From: Anaeramoeba flamelloides
Lineage: Eukaryota; Metamonada; Anaeramoebidae
Direction: 5' to 3'
NCBI GenBank assembly: GCA_027625915.1
Contig: JANTQA010000032.1
Coordinates: 5,270,001 to 5,334,000, forward strand
Length of the DNA stretch: 64,000 nucleotides
The position numbers were made by a program, and so were the translations under genes. Below the pieces are notes generated by a model. It did no database searches. It was not told the origin of the DNA and saw nothing but the letters and a program-made list of their open reading frames with translations. Below are positions 11,677-24,432 of this stretch, in pieces (the stretch's first letter is position 1; every line of letters begins with the position of its first letter).

Positions 11677-12202
11677 ACTTCCATTCCAAAAATTTGAATA
11701 CACCCAAAATCAAAAATAGGTAAAAAAAACTCATTTTATTATATTTTTCCAAAAAGTAATATAAAACCACATTTAATTTGACAATCATTAATTTTTTTAT
11801 ATGTAATCACTAATATCCAAATAAAATTAAAAAAATAGAATCAAAAAATCAAAATTGGTATGACCAAAAACATGAATAAGCTGTAAAAAAAAATGTATAG
11901 GTAAATTTTTTGAAATTTCACCAATGATTATTGATCAATCATATTGATAAGATAACATCAACAAATTGTATGTGATTTTCCAATTTAACAAACTCAACAC
12001 TAATCTTCTATCTACCATTGAAAAAAAAAGTCCAGAGCTAAATAAAAAGATTAGATAATCGTTAAAAAGGAAATGAAAACAAAACAAAAGAGAAAAAAAA
12101 TGAAATCGTTTATAAAATCAAAATTAAACTAAATTGAACGTAGTGTCGTATTTTTATTCTTTCAACTGTTTTAAAAGGTGTATAAATTTTTGGAATTTAG
12201 TT
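11677..12202 (+). mobile_element. Family C DNA transposon, copy C2
   Basis: A 526-base element with TA on both sides (11675-11676, 12203-12204). Inverted ends read ATTCCAAAAATTTGAATACA and, at the right, the complement of ATTCCAAAAATTTATACACC. Internal blocks match C1, C4 and, inverted, C6 (a CAACACTAATCTTCTAT block). No intact frame. Confidence 0.75.
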
Positions 12203-12639
12203 TATATTCATCAAATTTAGATCCATTACAAATACACGAAACATATATTCAAATGTATTAAATAAAAATAAATATGAATATAACATATTAAAAAAAAAAA
12301 AAAAGAAAAATGTAAAAAATGTGATTATTGAACTTGATATTATGAAAGAATAAATCACTTAATTTGGTATCGTGAAAAGATATAGATTTATCAGAATCAA
12401 ATGGAAAAAAAAATAGTCAAAAATTCAAGAAAAGAAACCATTTGAAAAAGTTATACTGAAAAAAATATTTTAAAAATCTTTACTCTGACCAATCAAAATT
12501 ATGAAATTTTTTGCTCCTATCAAGAATTGATCAGCAAAGCTCGAATGGTTAGAATACTGAAGGTGATAACGAAAAAAATACTAAAAATAATGTGAAAATA
12601 AAAAATACTTAAAATAGCCCAAAATATATTAATTTGGGC

Positions 12640-13290
12640 ACCTAGTGCTCCCACTCTGAGAGGTAGTATCTATGTTTTTTTTTAATTCAAAAGATTTTAC
12701 CCTATTATTTTAAATTAAAAAAAACCTAGCAACAGTAAATTACAAATTATTAATCACAGATTGTGGGATTTTTATTTGAATCAATAATCTTTCATCGGGC
12801 TTTTTGCTTCTCCTGTATTTTCAGTGGACTTGTCGTCAAATACTTTTGAGTGCCTAAGTTTTCTTGAGGTTTTCTGTTTTATTTGTTAAGTGTTCTAGGT
12901 TTTTTTGAGTTTTTTTTTTATTTGGAAAATCTATCCATTTTCATTAGGTTTTTATGAGTTTTCTATTTATTTGTGAAGTTTTCGAAGTTTTTTTTAGGTT
13001 TTCTATTTTTTTTGTCAAGTTTTTTAGGTATTTTTTACTTTTTGAAATAAACCGAAAATTTTAATAAATTTTCAGTTTATTTCGAAAAGTAAAAAAAAAA
13101 CTAAAGAAAATCAATTGATTTTCTAAATAAATAGAAAACTCAAAAAAACCTAGAACACTTCACAAATAAACATAAAAACAAAGAAATGCTAACGGCGACT
13201 TTCTAAAATTCAAAAGAATTTAGTAAAACTAAGGATTTTACTCAATTCTTTCAAATCATGGAAAACCTAATGACAGCAGATAGTTTTTAA
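12640..13290. repeat. Family F composite repeat with 60-base inverted arms
   Basis: Arms at about 12868-12930 and 13112-13175 are inverted copies sharing AAGTGTTCTAGGTTTTTTTG. Between them several diverged units of GGTTTTCTATTT(N)TTTTGT-type sequence lie in tandem. The outer part holds the F palindrome (AGTAAAACTAAGGATTTTAC) and the GAGTGCCTAAG block near 12850. Looks like a foldback element expanded by local duplication. Confidence 0.55.
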
Positions 13291-13306
13291 TTTGTTCATG
13301 TAAATG

Positions 13307-13310
<4 letters not shown>

Positions 13311-13339
<29 letters not shown>
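13311..13339. repeat. (TA)n microsatellite
   Basis: An uninterrupted TA dinucleotide run followed directly by a long T homopolymer. No gene overlaps it. Confidence 0.95.
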
Positions 13340-13356
<17 letters not shown>

Positions 13357-13785
13357 TATTTGTTAATTTTTTTTTAAATACTCCTTTCTCTAAATAAATA
13401 AATAAAACTAATCAATTTTTTTGAATATTCTACATATTCAATATTTTCATTTCTTTTTCTTGTATTTTAAAGCAAGATTTTATTTACAATGTTGTTTGTT
13501 CAAACAGACGACATAGAATCACTGAAAGTGAAAATTCATAAAAAATAAAAAGTTTTTCAAATTTTTCTTTTTTTTTTTTCAATCCAAAAATCCAAATCAA
13601 ATAACAAATCAAAGCTCTTTACTGAAAATTTCATTACCGAAAATGTATTCTTTTTATAAATGACAAATATATCCTCTAAAGCCCATAAAGAAATTGGTTT
13701 GTATGGTTTTTATGAAATCCTTGTGTATATATGTACTCTATTATCTTTAGGTAAATACATAAATAATTATATCTACTAATACTGA

Positions 13786-14207
13786 TTTCCAAAATCAATG
13801 TCTTACTATTTTGAGTTTTTTAATTAAATTAGTAATTTTTCTAAAAAGTAAAAAACTTTTCCAATGTGCCCCCACGGGAGAGGTTTTTTATCAGTAGGTT
13901 TGGGGATTCTAAGAGCAAATAATTGTTTTTAATAACGAATAAAAATATTTGGGGATGTTTTTATTTTCTGATTTCTCAAAATTATTATCTATTTTTGAAT
14001 TTCTGCTTTAACCCCAAACACTTTTATTTGTTTTATCAAATTGGATTTTTTTACTATTTTAGAAAGCTTATGTTCGTTGACGAGACACGCGTTTTTTTAA
14101 CCAAAAAACCTCTCCCATCAGGGCTAATTGGAAAAGTTTTTTAGTTTTTGGAAAAATGACAAATTTTATTAACAAACTCAAAATATTAAGAAATCAATTT
14201 TTGGAAA
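13786..14207. mobile_element. Foldback element E with about 105-base inverted arms
   Basis: The left arm (13786-13890) and right arm (14101-14207) are reverse complements with scattered mismatches. They share AAAAAACTTTTCCAAT and GGGAGAGGTTTTTT. The spacer is about 210 bases and itself contains a smaller inverted pair, TTTGGGGA and CCCCAAA. No coding frame is credible; the 73-codon frame at 13923 is compositional. No second copy was found in the window. Confidence 0.75.
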
Positions 14208-15551
14208 TGTGTCTTAGAATTATAAATGGGAATAACGTTCACTACCTTTTCATTTAATTTTCAATAGAGACACAAACTGCAACCTACCTTCTTTGAGAAA
14301 TCTACTTATAAAAGTAAAATATAGATAATTAAGCAATAATTTTTTCCCTTTAATAATTTCAATACCAGTATTTGTCTTAACATTTCAAAGAAAGTTTCTG
14401 AAGATCTTAAAAAATTGACATTTTGTTTAATACTTTTGAAACAAATCGATTGTCTTATCACAAAAAAATAAGTAACTAGGAATTAACTTTTTCAAAACAT
14501 AATTAATTTCTAAATTTCATCAAATAAATATTATTTCAACCAACTTATTTTTTTCATTTTATAAATTTAGTAAGGTGATAATTTTTGAACAGCCAATTTG
14601 TATGGATGAGCTAATAGAAGAGTCTTGATTTTTGTTTTCACAAATACAAAAAATCATTATAAAAATGGTTTTTTTCCTAAAAACTAAAAAAATTCTTAAA
14701 CAATCCTCTTATTAGTTTGGAGATAAAAAGGGTCAAAAGTACAATTCCTTAAAACCCCGGTTTATTAAAAAAGATACTCTAAGCTGAAATTAACTTCTAG
14801 TAATCGAACTGAAACAAAAAGGAATTTTTTATTTTGAAAAATAGAAAAACTAAAACGAGATTGAATTTTTGAGAAAAAGATCAATTTTCTCAACATAAGA
14901 TTAATGGTATCGTTTTTTTTGAATTACACATCATGTTCTTTGATATTTAGAAGCCAAAATTAAAAATATTTTGTGAGAAATAATTTGAAGTCAACAGGAA
15001 ACACACAGATTATTCAATTTTACTCACTCTTTCTAGAAATTTTTTTTTTGAGAATTTTATTTAATTTGATAAAAAATAATTTTTAATTCTGAAACAAAAT
15101 GGAAAATAGAAATAGGTAGGTTTGTAAAAATTAAATACACGATTTTTTTTTTTACATTGCTGGTTTTGGTGGTTTATTTTCTAAGTTGCAAACCCAAAAA
15201 AAAAAAAATTCTTTGTTGTTACCTTTCTAAAAAAGTCTGACAAAAAAGTTTTAATAGAGAACAAAATAGAATTAGGACGGAGTTTGTGGGAAGTTTTAAA
15301 GATAGTTTTTTCAAAAAATTTCTTGCACAACTTTTTACAACCCTACAAAAAAACTCACTTTGACAAATCTTAGAACTCTTCTAGAGTGTTGTAAAGTCAA
15401 TGAAAGATTTGAAAAGGACCAATTTTTCTCAGAAGTCCTCAGATTTTTTGATGTGAATCACTTTACCATCATTACATTTTTTTAAAATCCAAGGAAATAA
15501 AAATTTCAACAACAAAAATTTCACAAGATAGTTGAACTGATTCCTATTTTA
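14208..15551. other. AT-rich upstream region of the 15552 gene
   Basis: No gene or confident repeat seen. A short block, AAAAAAGTCTGACAAAAAAG near 15225, resembles one at about 57316 but similarity does not extend. The region presumably holds the promoter of the plus-strand gene at 15552; no specific element can be named. Confidence 0.45.
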
Positions 15552-16739
15552 ATGACAAACCCAAACACTTCAACCACTTTAACCAAGCTTCAAATAGAAT
15601 TTCAGAAGATCAGAAGATTCAAAGATCGTCTGCAAAAATTGATGGAGCTTCGTCCAGACAGTGTTCAAGGGGTTACAATCAAGCAGCTGCAAAGTAATTC
15701 GCTGAATGAAAAAAAACGATCCAAATGGAAGAAGCGATCACTACCAAAGGAAATCTTAGTGAAAAGGAGCGGTATCCAATATCTCTCTGAATTAACACAA
15801 TTGAAAAAAAAATCAGTTGAAAGGGGTTTGTCCATTTTTTTTGAAAAAAAGTTTAACCTTTACAACACAAGGGAGTACTCAAGAGAGTGGATGATCTTTA
15901 GGACGGACAGGCCACAGAAGAGGAAAAAGCCTGAGAAGGTTTCCATAATTCGGCACAAGTCGCTTCCTCTTTCAAAATCTACTCGTCCTCAACAAAAAAA
16001 AAGAGCAACACTAAATTCTGTTCGCCATATCCACAGCGAACCTTTTGCTTTGCCCAAAGAAAATTCTCAAAAATCAAACACAAACCCTCAAACAAATTTA
16101 AATTTCAAAAAAAAGAGAGAATCCTTAAATTTCAAATCAAAAAAAAGAAATTTCAATTCTCAAGCCATCACCAGCACCAGCACCAGCACCAACACCAACA
16201 CCAACATCAGCATGGATTTTCAAAACCACTCAAAGGAAAAAAAGACTCCTAACAAAAGTATCACTGCCACTTTTTTCAAATCAAACAAGCCCAAAATTGA
16301 TAAAAAGCTAAAATCTCAAATATTTCATTTCAATAAGCAAAAGAACCAGAACAATTTGTCAGAAAAGACAAACAATAAAAACAACAACCAAAACTCTCGC
16401 CAAACAACAAAAAAAATGCAAGTAGGGTTCGAAAAAGAAAAAGAAAAACAAAAACACTTAACACTTGAAAAAAACAAAAAGATCAAGATTGAAAAAGAAG
16501 AGAAAGAACAGCAAAAATCTGAAAAAAATGAAACCCAACAAACCCTAAAACCTGACCCATACCTGTATTTAAAAGAGAACTCAGCAAACCAAGAAATGGA
16601 TGAATTCCAAAAACGCTTTTATGAAATTACCTTCCATTCAAACCAACCAGAAAATAATCAACTAACTATCGACAATGATATCCATTGGTCAACTTTGGGT
16701 GACATCTGGAGCGGTGATCCAAACAAAATATTTCTTTAA
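15552..16739 (+). CDS. Unrecognised basic low-complexity protein
   Basis: A single frame of 395 codons from an ATG at 15552 to TAA at 16737-16739. I do not recognise it. Residues 1-130 are the most complex part: an amphipathic Lys/Arg/Leu-rich region (RRFKDRLQKLMELRP) then a Trp-containing stretch (SREWMIFRTDRPQKRKK), which looks like a folded module. Residues about 150-330 are Lys/Asn/Ser/Thr/Gln-rich, including a Ser-Thr/Asn-Thr alternation at about 197-212 from CACCAG/CACCAA triplet repeats. The C-terminal 50 residues are acidic and end in a Trp-rich motif (WSTLGDIWSGDPNKIFL). Strong basic charge suggests a nuclear or nucleic-acid-associated protein, but that is inference. G+C is well above the flanks, and the stop overlaps an AATAAA sequence that could act in 3' processing. 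Confidence 0.75.
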   Translation: MTNPNTSTTLTKLQIEFQKIRRFKDRLQKLMELRPDSVQGVTIKQLQSNSLNEKKRSKWKKRSLPKEILVKRSGIQYLSELTQLKKKSVERGLSIFFEKKFNLYNTREYSREWMIFRTDRPQKRKKPEKVSIIRHKSLPLSKSTRPQQKKRATLNSVRHIHSEPFALPKENSQKSNTNPQTNLNFKKKRESLNFKSKKRNFNSQAITSTSTSTNTNTNISMDFQNHSKEKKTPNKSITATFFKSNKPKIDKKLKSQIFHFNKQKNQNNLSEKTNNKNNNQNSRQTTKKMQVGFEKEKEKQKHLTLEKNKKIKIEKEEKEQQKSEKNETQQTLKPDPYLYLKENSANQEMDEFQKRFYEITFHSNQPENNQLTIDNDIHWSTLGDIWSGDPNKIFL

Positions 16740-16752
16740 TAAACAAATACAG

Positions 16753-16788
16753 TTGTTTCAATAACACATGTTGTTTCAATAACACATG
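16753..16788. repeat. 18-base direct tandem duplication after stop codon
   Basis: The unit TTGTTTCAATAACACATG occurs twice back to back, 13 bases past the stop codon of the preceding gene. It lies in the probable 3' untranslated region. Confidence 0.9.
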
Positions 16789-16870
16789 TTGACTTTTTTG
16801 TTTGTGTTTTTCAAAATTTTTTATGTTATTTTTGTAAATAACTGTTGATCATTTTTTTTTAACTGTTGGT

Positions 16871-17570
16871 TAAGGGACGAGTAACTCTTATTTATTTTTT
16901 TTTCCAAAGGTAATAGAGTAATTATTTACACTAGGATACAATTAAACCCGATATGCAACTTCATTTATCAACTTTAGAAAGATGACTTATTATTTTAAAA
17001 GTGTTTTCTTTTTCCTAAATATATTTTCAGTAAAAAAGATTAGATCCTTTTTTGTTTGGGTTTTTGGATCAAATTAGAAAAAAAAAATTACCAAAAAATT
17101 TTATTTTGAAACCTCACTTTTCGTAATTTCAGAGACTCTGTATGAACAAATAACCTTGAAACATTAATTTTATTTTCAAAATACAATAAAAATAAACCAA
17201 AGTATTGAATCATTGTATATCTAAAACAATTGATCATTTCTTTTATTCACAAATATTTATGAAATTTCTTGAAATTTAATAGATTAGAAAATGTACTTTT
17301 TTCAAATATTTAGAATATAAACAACGAATTGTTTATATTAAAAAAAGTTTTTTGATAATACCTATTATTTTTTTATTTATTAGATTTTTTTATTTTAATT
17401 CATTCTATTTGTTAGAAAATCTTTTAAAAATGAAGAAATAAAAGAAAAGTTTATTAAAATATTTAATCATTTGTATGGTTATTTACTCACTGAAAGAATT
17501 AAGATTGGGTTATTAATTATTGATTATAAATAATCAATTGAAAAAGTATTTCTTTAGATTATAAGTTTAA
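16871..17570. repeat. Dispersed repeat G-long, copy 1
   Basis: Begins TTAAGGGACGAGTAA and aligns block by block with 50355-51840. Shared blocks are ATACAATTAAACC, GTTTATCAACTTTAGA-like sequence, GTATGAACAAATAACNTTGAAA and TTTCTTTAGATTATAA. The second copy is longer because of extra sequence after the first 150 bases. Its head resembles that of G-short (TTAAGGGAT). Likely an old transposon of unassigned class. Confidence 0.55.
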
Positions 17571-17592
17571 TTTTCCAGTTTTTAAAAAAGTA

Positions 17593-18131
17593 AACTAAAA
17601 TTCAAAATTTTCCACACAGTTAAAACGATTCAAATAATCACAATAATACAATTCCATTGAAATTGGAGATAATTTTGATTTTTTGAAAAATATGAAAATC
17701 ATTTTTTCATCTTTTAGTTTTTCTTTTCATTTCATTGTTTGAATTTACTGACGTAACTTGTTTCGTTGGATCAAAATTTTTTTGAACAATTGATATTATG
17801 TTAAAGTTGAGTTGTTCCAAATAGAAGAACTCAAATAAAATTAGTTGGTAGTATCTAACCATTTGATTGATCAATATTCCTAATAGAATATCAACAAATT
17901 TCCCAATGTATTTTTTTGTTTTGCCCATCTCCAAAATTTTTAACACACCCATGATTTATTTGTATGGATAATTATTTATTTATTGTTTTGTGGGTATTGT
18001 AATTTATAAAGAAGTGTTAACATTTCAATTATTGAATGGTTCTAATTTGGTAAATCTTCTAGAATTGATTAAATAAGTTTTTTTTTTTCACAAATCGAAT
18101 TTTGGTGTTTTAAAAATTTTGAATAGGGGTT
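17593..18131 (-). mobile_element. Family C DNA transposon, copy C3
   Basis: A 539-base element flanked by TA (17591-17592, 18132-18133), with inverted ends of AACTAAAATTCAAAATTTTC type. It runs opposite to C1, C2 and C4. It retains an 81-codon frame at 17707-17952 on the minus strand, beginning MGVLKILEMGKTKKYIGKF. The same codons are recognisable but interrupted in C4. The frame has no confident match to a known transposase domain. Confidence 0.75.
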
Positions 18132-18133
18132 TA

Positions 18134-21100
18134 TTTTGGGTGAATTTTAAATTTGATTGGTTTGGTTTTTTTTCTCAGATTTTTTTATGTTCTGTAAAGA
18201 GAAAAAATTGATTTGATCTGTTCTTTGGATCAAAAAATTATATTTTTTTCAAGTTTAAAATAATTATTGTAATTTTTTTTGAAAATAAGTTATATTTTTT
18301 TAGAACTTTGTTATTTGAGAACTGAGTGGTTTTATTTTCAAAGTTTATTTTGGTACATTTCCTTTATAAATAAGATTTCAATCTTCTTTCAACTAAAATA
18401 ATTTGTTTATAAATAATTCAAATATATTCTGTATTTAGAACTTTTCAAAGATGAGAAAAATGGATCAAACTTTTAAAAATTGATAATTCACTTCTGGAAA
18501 TAGCATTAAAAGTAATTTTGGTTTTGTGATATTTAGATTTTGACTTCGTTTTTCAATTTTAAGATGTGGTAAAATTTATTTGAATTGATTTTAAATTTAC
18601 TTGAAGATTTGTTTTAGTTAACTAGCCCCTTAAAACTTTTAATTTGTGGTTCTTGAAAAATACAGTTTAGTAAAATTGCAATATACATATCAAATAGTAT
18701 TTACAATAGTGATTTTTACCATAAGATCATTTTTATACAACTTTCTAGCTTCAAACACCCTATTTTAGAACAAACCCCAACTAAATTGTAACATATTTAA
18801 AACCAAAATCTTTTAGTTTGAAAATAAAAAAACAACAACAAAAAAGAGACGAAAATTTTCTTCAAAAATTTTTTGTTAAAATCTAAATGTTCAAAATGAT
18901 TTCTTTAAATTTTCAAGTTTTTTTGAAATAAAGAAACAATCGTAAAAATTTTCTTTATTTTCCCTTTTTTTACCTTTGGAAAATAGTATTCAAATCTTTT
19001 CTTGTGATTGGAAGGGTTTATTTATTTTTTTATATATTTAGTTCTTTTTTTCTTTTCGTTATATATGGTAAGATAAGAATCCTAATTGAAGCAATATTTC
19101 AGAATTGAAAAAAAAGTTCATTTGCTGAAATTTTATCCTTTTTAAATTTGGTAAGAGTATTGGTTAATAACGACTTATCAAATTGAAAACTGTTTTTATG
19201 TGTACTACAATTAGTATTTATGGGTTGGCAAAACTCACAAATTTTTGTCCAGTTAGATCTAAGAAGTAAAAAATGAAAAAAAAAATTGCTAAAATAGTCA
19301 GTCCTCGATTCTGTGAGTTCTTTGATTTCAAAAAAAGAAAAAGAGGATCAGAAAAAAACTACCTTTTTAGAAAATTTCCCTTTAGAACAATTTTTCAAAC
19401 ACTAACACCTTGTATAGAATTTTTCTGTTTTTAGACATGTGGGGAGTAAATTAAGAGTGGCTTAAAAATTGTTATAAAAAGTTAAAATGTAGGAAATTTG
19501 AAATTTTTGAGAACCAATCCTTTGTAATTTACAAACAAAAAGATAAATTTCAAAAAAATACGCAGAAATTGGGTTTTTTATTGTATTTAATCAATCAAAT
19601 TTCCCATTTCCCAAAAAATCATTTTTTTTTAACTAACAAAGTTTTTTTTAAAATTAAAAAAATTTACTAATTTTATACAAATGTAATTTTCAAAAGATCA
19701 TTTAAAGGAAAAATTCCAAACAATATTTCCCAAACAACACCAGAACAATTGATCTTGAGACTTACAAATAGGTTTTGAGAGAAACAAGAAAAAAAAAAAA
19801 TATCACATGAAAATAAAAATAATATTTTGTATGTTTCTTAGGATTACTTCTGTTCAAAAATCAAATTCGTGAAATATTATGGTCCAAAATAGTTATCGTG
19901 AACTTCAATTTTCTAAATAACACGAAGAATCAAAACTTAAAAAATTAAGAAAAAAACACAAACCTTATGTCCTAATAAATCTGATTTAAGGATACAATAG
20001 AACAATACATGTGATTTAATATAAAATAATCATAGAAAATGTGATCTTTTAAAGTTAGAGTTGTTTTTTGAAAATATTTGAAATGATTTTCATTTTTTCA
20101 TAGGTTAGAAAATCGTGATTTTTTTTCTTTTTAATTTTTACATTTCTTAGCAAAGTGGTGGATTTTTGGTATCTCGGAATTTTTTATTCAGTGTTCATTA
20201 GAAAAATTATAAAAAATGAATTTTTAATCCTAATTGGAGAATATTTTGAAGATTTTTCTCTCACATTTGTATTGATAGTGGACCAAAAGGTTCCAAGACT
20301 ATTTAATAAATCTGAAACTTAGTCCTTAAATCATTTGGAAGTAAATTATATTTCAAAAAAACTTAACACAACAAGATATCGCTTTTTTAAATCTGCTATG
20401 AGAGAGAATTATATATTTAAAAATATAAATACTAATTGGTTACCAAAAGATGCTTTGATTTTTCATTCAATTAGATGAATAATAATTTTTCTAGATCTTT
20501 TAATAAATAAATCTTCATCTATTTATACGAGAATAAAAGTATTATTCTCAAGATAAACTTTGTATTCAAACCTAATACATTCTTGAAAGATTTTCCTTTT
20601 CTACAACAATTAAAAACCAAGGACTCTCTTACATAAATTGCCAAAACAACACTAAAACATAAAATTTGGAAAACAACAGTTAAAAACTGAAAAAAAAATT
20701 AATAAAAGCTAACCTCGGTGATTAAAACAACTGTATATCCTTCCCTTTGTTTTTTTTTATAATTTTTATATTGCATGGGTTTATATGGGCTGAAAAGAGA
20801 GAAATTCCAGACTATTTTTTCAAAAAAGTTTAATGGAAATTAAATGAAATGTGTAATGAAAAAAAATATAATGTTATAAAAAGTTAATTGATTTTTTTTA
20901 ATGAAATAATTGAAATTGGCAATATAAGTTACAGTTAAATTGTATTTATATTTTTATTGAAAATTGAAGTAATTAGTTATGAAAAATATTAAAATTTCAA
21001 TGAAAAATATATAAAAAATAAAAATAAAAATTTATTGAAAATTTAAACTATTTTTTGATTTCATTTGAAAAAAGAAAAATTCAATAACAAATATCGATAT

Positions 21101-22567
21101 AAGAAAAAAAATGAAAAAAGTGAAATTTAATAGATAAAAAGTATTAAGATCAAATCATTCAAAAAATTTTTAAAAGTTATTGTTTCTTAGAAAAATAAAA
21201 AGAAAGGAAAATGATTTTTCAGAAAATACCAGAATAAGAGAAAGAGAAAGAAAATTAATAAATGAAAGAGGATAGGATTTATTGACAAGGGCTGAGAGCT
21301 CAAGAGCTGTTAATATGTTAAAGAGAGAGTTTTGAATCGACTAAATTTGTTTTTCCTAATAAAAAGAGTGACCACAAGAACCTTATTAATTACAGTCATA
21401 AGAAGTATTTTAAACTCAATTTTGTTTTCTGAAATAAAAGAGATTCAAAACATTAGATAAGAAAACTCAAAACATAAATATATTCATTTTGTTGTGGATT
21501 GTTGACTGGGTTATTGATTATTACCCTTTATGCTAATTATGTTTGAAATTTTAAAAGTTTCATGATCGTCAATGTTTATGTGATACATAATTTGGCAAAA
21601 ATTGATATGCCTATAAGATCTTACTACAATACTAAACATAGGTTGATAATAATACAAGATAATTTACTATAAAAGAAGAAGCCAAGTTACGTCTGATAAT
21701 TCTCATCTCCAATAATTTACCTGTCATAATAGAACCACATTGTTTATAGTTTTTCTTCTTCTCTACTTTTTAAGAAAAAATTTTCAAAAAAAAAATTCTT
21801 TCTAATGAAAAAAGAAAATGAAACAATTATAAAAATTTTTATATCGATGATTTTTTTCAAATCTTTGTATACTAGTTCTAAAATTTCCTTTTTTGTTCAA
21901 AACAATATTTCATCAGGAGACCTTGAGATATATTTTATTTGTGATTGAAACAAAAATCATATATTATATTTCATTGTGTTTATTATTTTAGTTAAAGAAC
22001 ATTTTTTTTTCTTTTACTTTTTTGAAATTATATTTTTATTTTTCTTATGATTTTAGAGTTGTTATTTGAAAAAAAACTATGAAAGACCTCACCAACAACA
22101 ATAAATTGATTGACAATTTATTTTAAAAAAAACTTTAATACCAAAAGAAATTTTATATCCTGGGATTTGATTTAACAAAAAAATATCTAATCTTCAGTTT
22201 TGAAAATGTCAATAATAATTTTAACAAAGTTCTTCAACTTTTCCAAGAAAGGAATTTTTCTAATATATTAAAAGTTAAATTCTTTAAAGTGGTTTTCCAT
22301 AGTCAACTATCATATGGGTTGAAAATATTTGACTTCACAGAATATTATTTTGAAAACATTGATATATGGATTAATAAGTAAATTACAGAATCATTATAAT
22401 CAACCTACATTACCCAAGATTTATCTACAAAACTTAAGCAAAAAATTACTTTGTAAGAATTAATATTTGCCTATTAAAAATCTAAATTAATTCAAAACAT
22501 AAAAAAATCTCGGATTAGATTAATGAATAAAATTCTTTCCTTTAGAGAAAAGAAGCAGAAAATATTA
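18134..22567. other. Long AT-rich spacer
   Basis: About 4.4 kb with no credible gene on either strand. Apart from a repeat D fragment near 21250-21440 I see only homopolymers and diffuse A/T sequence. Unrecognised old transposon remains are likely, given the rest of the window. Confidence 0.45.
21250..21440 (+). repeat. Repeat D, copy 1
   Basis: Shares GATTTATTGNNAAGGGNT, GTTAAAGAGAGA, TTTTGAANNGACTAAATTTG and ACAGTCATNAGAAGTATTT, in order, with an insert inside C4 at about 37131-37480. The ends of the element are not resolved here. Confidence 0.5.
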
Positions 22568-22763
22568 CAATCAATTCCACTTTTAAGATATAAATATTCA
22601 ACTAAATTTAAAGCACAAAAAAAATCTCAAATTAGAGTATAAAATTCAAATTCAATAAAATAATTAGTTTAAAAAGTAAAATTTCAAAAAGGTACTTTAA
22701 TTTGAGATTGTTTTGTACCTTGATTTTCGTTGCATATTTGTGTCTTAAAAGTAGAACTGAATG
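22568..22763. mobile_element. Family A palindromic MITE, copy A3
   Basis: Begins after TA at 22566-22567 and retains both arms (CCACTTTTAAG, TTTGAGATTGTTTTGTACC). It is more diverged than A4 and A6, and its right-hand TA is not preserved. Confidence 0.75.
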
Positions 22764-22849
22764 AAGTTGGAAATTTAAAAATTTAAAATAATTAGAATAT
22801 GAAAGGGAAAATTACTGAATCAATCAATTAAAAAATAGTTAAATTCGGA

Positions 22850-23690
22850 AATGCCTCTAGATTTTCTTGAGTTTTGCGTTTATTGAGAATATCAATAGAT
22901 TTTAGAAATAAAACAGATAAGATCAGAAAAGATAGGCACTCAACAGTACTTAAAGACACTCCAAAAAATCATTTAAAAACAATTTTGAGACAAAAAAAAA
23001 TCAACAAGCAGTTGTGTCGTCAATTTCCGCTGAGTGCCTGTATTTACGGGAATTTAAATGAATTGAGCAAAATATTTGATTTTTCTCTATTCTTTTTAAT
23101 TTTTGAAGCCCCAAAGACAAAAAATATTTAAAATGGAAAGGTTAAACTTCTATTCTAAAGTTAATAAATTATACAAAGTATCTTAAAAGATACTCTTAGT
23201 TTATTTCATAAATACAAATCAAAATTATGTAAATTGTAAAATATATAAAAAGTTTTAGTTATCATTAATGATTTACACTATTTTTGATGGAACAACCAAG
23301 TCTCTGAAAATAATCGAAAATTCTGAATTTCTGAATTCAAAAAAAAATAATTTTTCACTTATATTAAAATATATTAATATTATTAATATTATTAATAAGC
23401 AAGATTCAATATCTTTATTAACTCTAACCGATAATAAAATTATGTTTGGATTTTTTAAAAAGTTTCTAAATTCAAGTTTAGGAATTCGGGGAGTGCCGTA
23501 GAGTGTCGAAGAGTGCCTAGGTTTTTTTTTTTTTAATTCAAAAATTAAAAAAAAAAATTCTTAAAATTTTCTTTTAATTTCTAAAAGCTAATTGCAGTTT
23601 TAATAATTCAAATAATGAAAAACAAATTTATTTAAATTTTCTTTTAGTTTCTCAAATTAAAAAAAAAATAAACTGCAAATAAGAGGAATT
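22850..23690. repeat. Family F composite repeat with short open frame
   Basis: Contains a 77-codon frame at 23268-23501 (MIYTIFDGTTKSLKIIE...) ending in the block GAGTGCCGTAGAGTGTCG. A diverged copy of the same arrangement lies at 55551-55790 and begins MIIFDGTVDSLKKIE before it breaks. The flanks hold F-type sequence rich in inverted TTTCTTTTAATTTC and AATTAAAAAAA. The conserved N-terminus at protein level suggests the repeat once carried a short coding segment; its function is unknown. Confidence 0.45.
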
Positions 23691-24432
23691 TTAAACTCCT
23701 CACTCAAATTACAATAATAAAACTAAAAGAATAACACTTCTTTAAAAAGTGACTATAGATGGAATAGAATAAAAAAAAAAATGGACAATTATTACCTATC
23801 AAGAAAAAAAAGTAAAAAAAATAAAAAAGAAAAAATGGGAAAAAAAGGATGAAATTTAGAGGTTTTCAAAATTAAATTTTATTTTTCAAATATCCATTCA
23901 AACCCCTGGAAACACATATAATTCTCCATCGACAACTCAGCCCCTTTCACTGAGAAATGGCAGAGTTCTGTTGAAATTTATTAAGTGTTAACTCTTTGAG
24001 CACTTGTTGAATTTAGATCAAAAGACTAAAAGTTCATATTTTTCAGAATTTTTACAATCTAGGGGGGTTTACCGAAATTTAAAGAACATTTTATTATAAT
24101 TATTAATTTATTAACTTGGAAATTTTAAAGCCTAGTACGTGAAGGGATTAGATATTTTCTCGCCCACAATATGTTTTATTACTCTTAATTAAGATAAAAT
24201 GTTAGATCACATAAATAGTGATTTGATCAAATCGACTTAATCGATAAGAGTAATTATTGGTGTCGGCTATGTAAAGGAAATAAAATATAAATTGTTGAAT
24301 GAAAATTTATTTTTTTATTTATTATTTTTTGGTTAAAGTCATTAAAAAATTAGAGAGTGTTAAAAGGTAATAACAAAAAAAAAAAAAAAAAATTATTTTT
24401 TGATAAAAATAAAAAATTAATAATGATAATAA

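Noticed and set aside
17707-17952. MGKTKK frame in C3 as the DNA-binding start of a Tc1 transposase
   Set aside because: The start is suggestive, but following residues do not fit the helix-turn-helix pattern and other copies are interrupted, so only an unnamed frame is reported.
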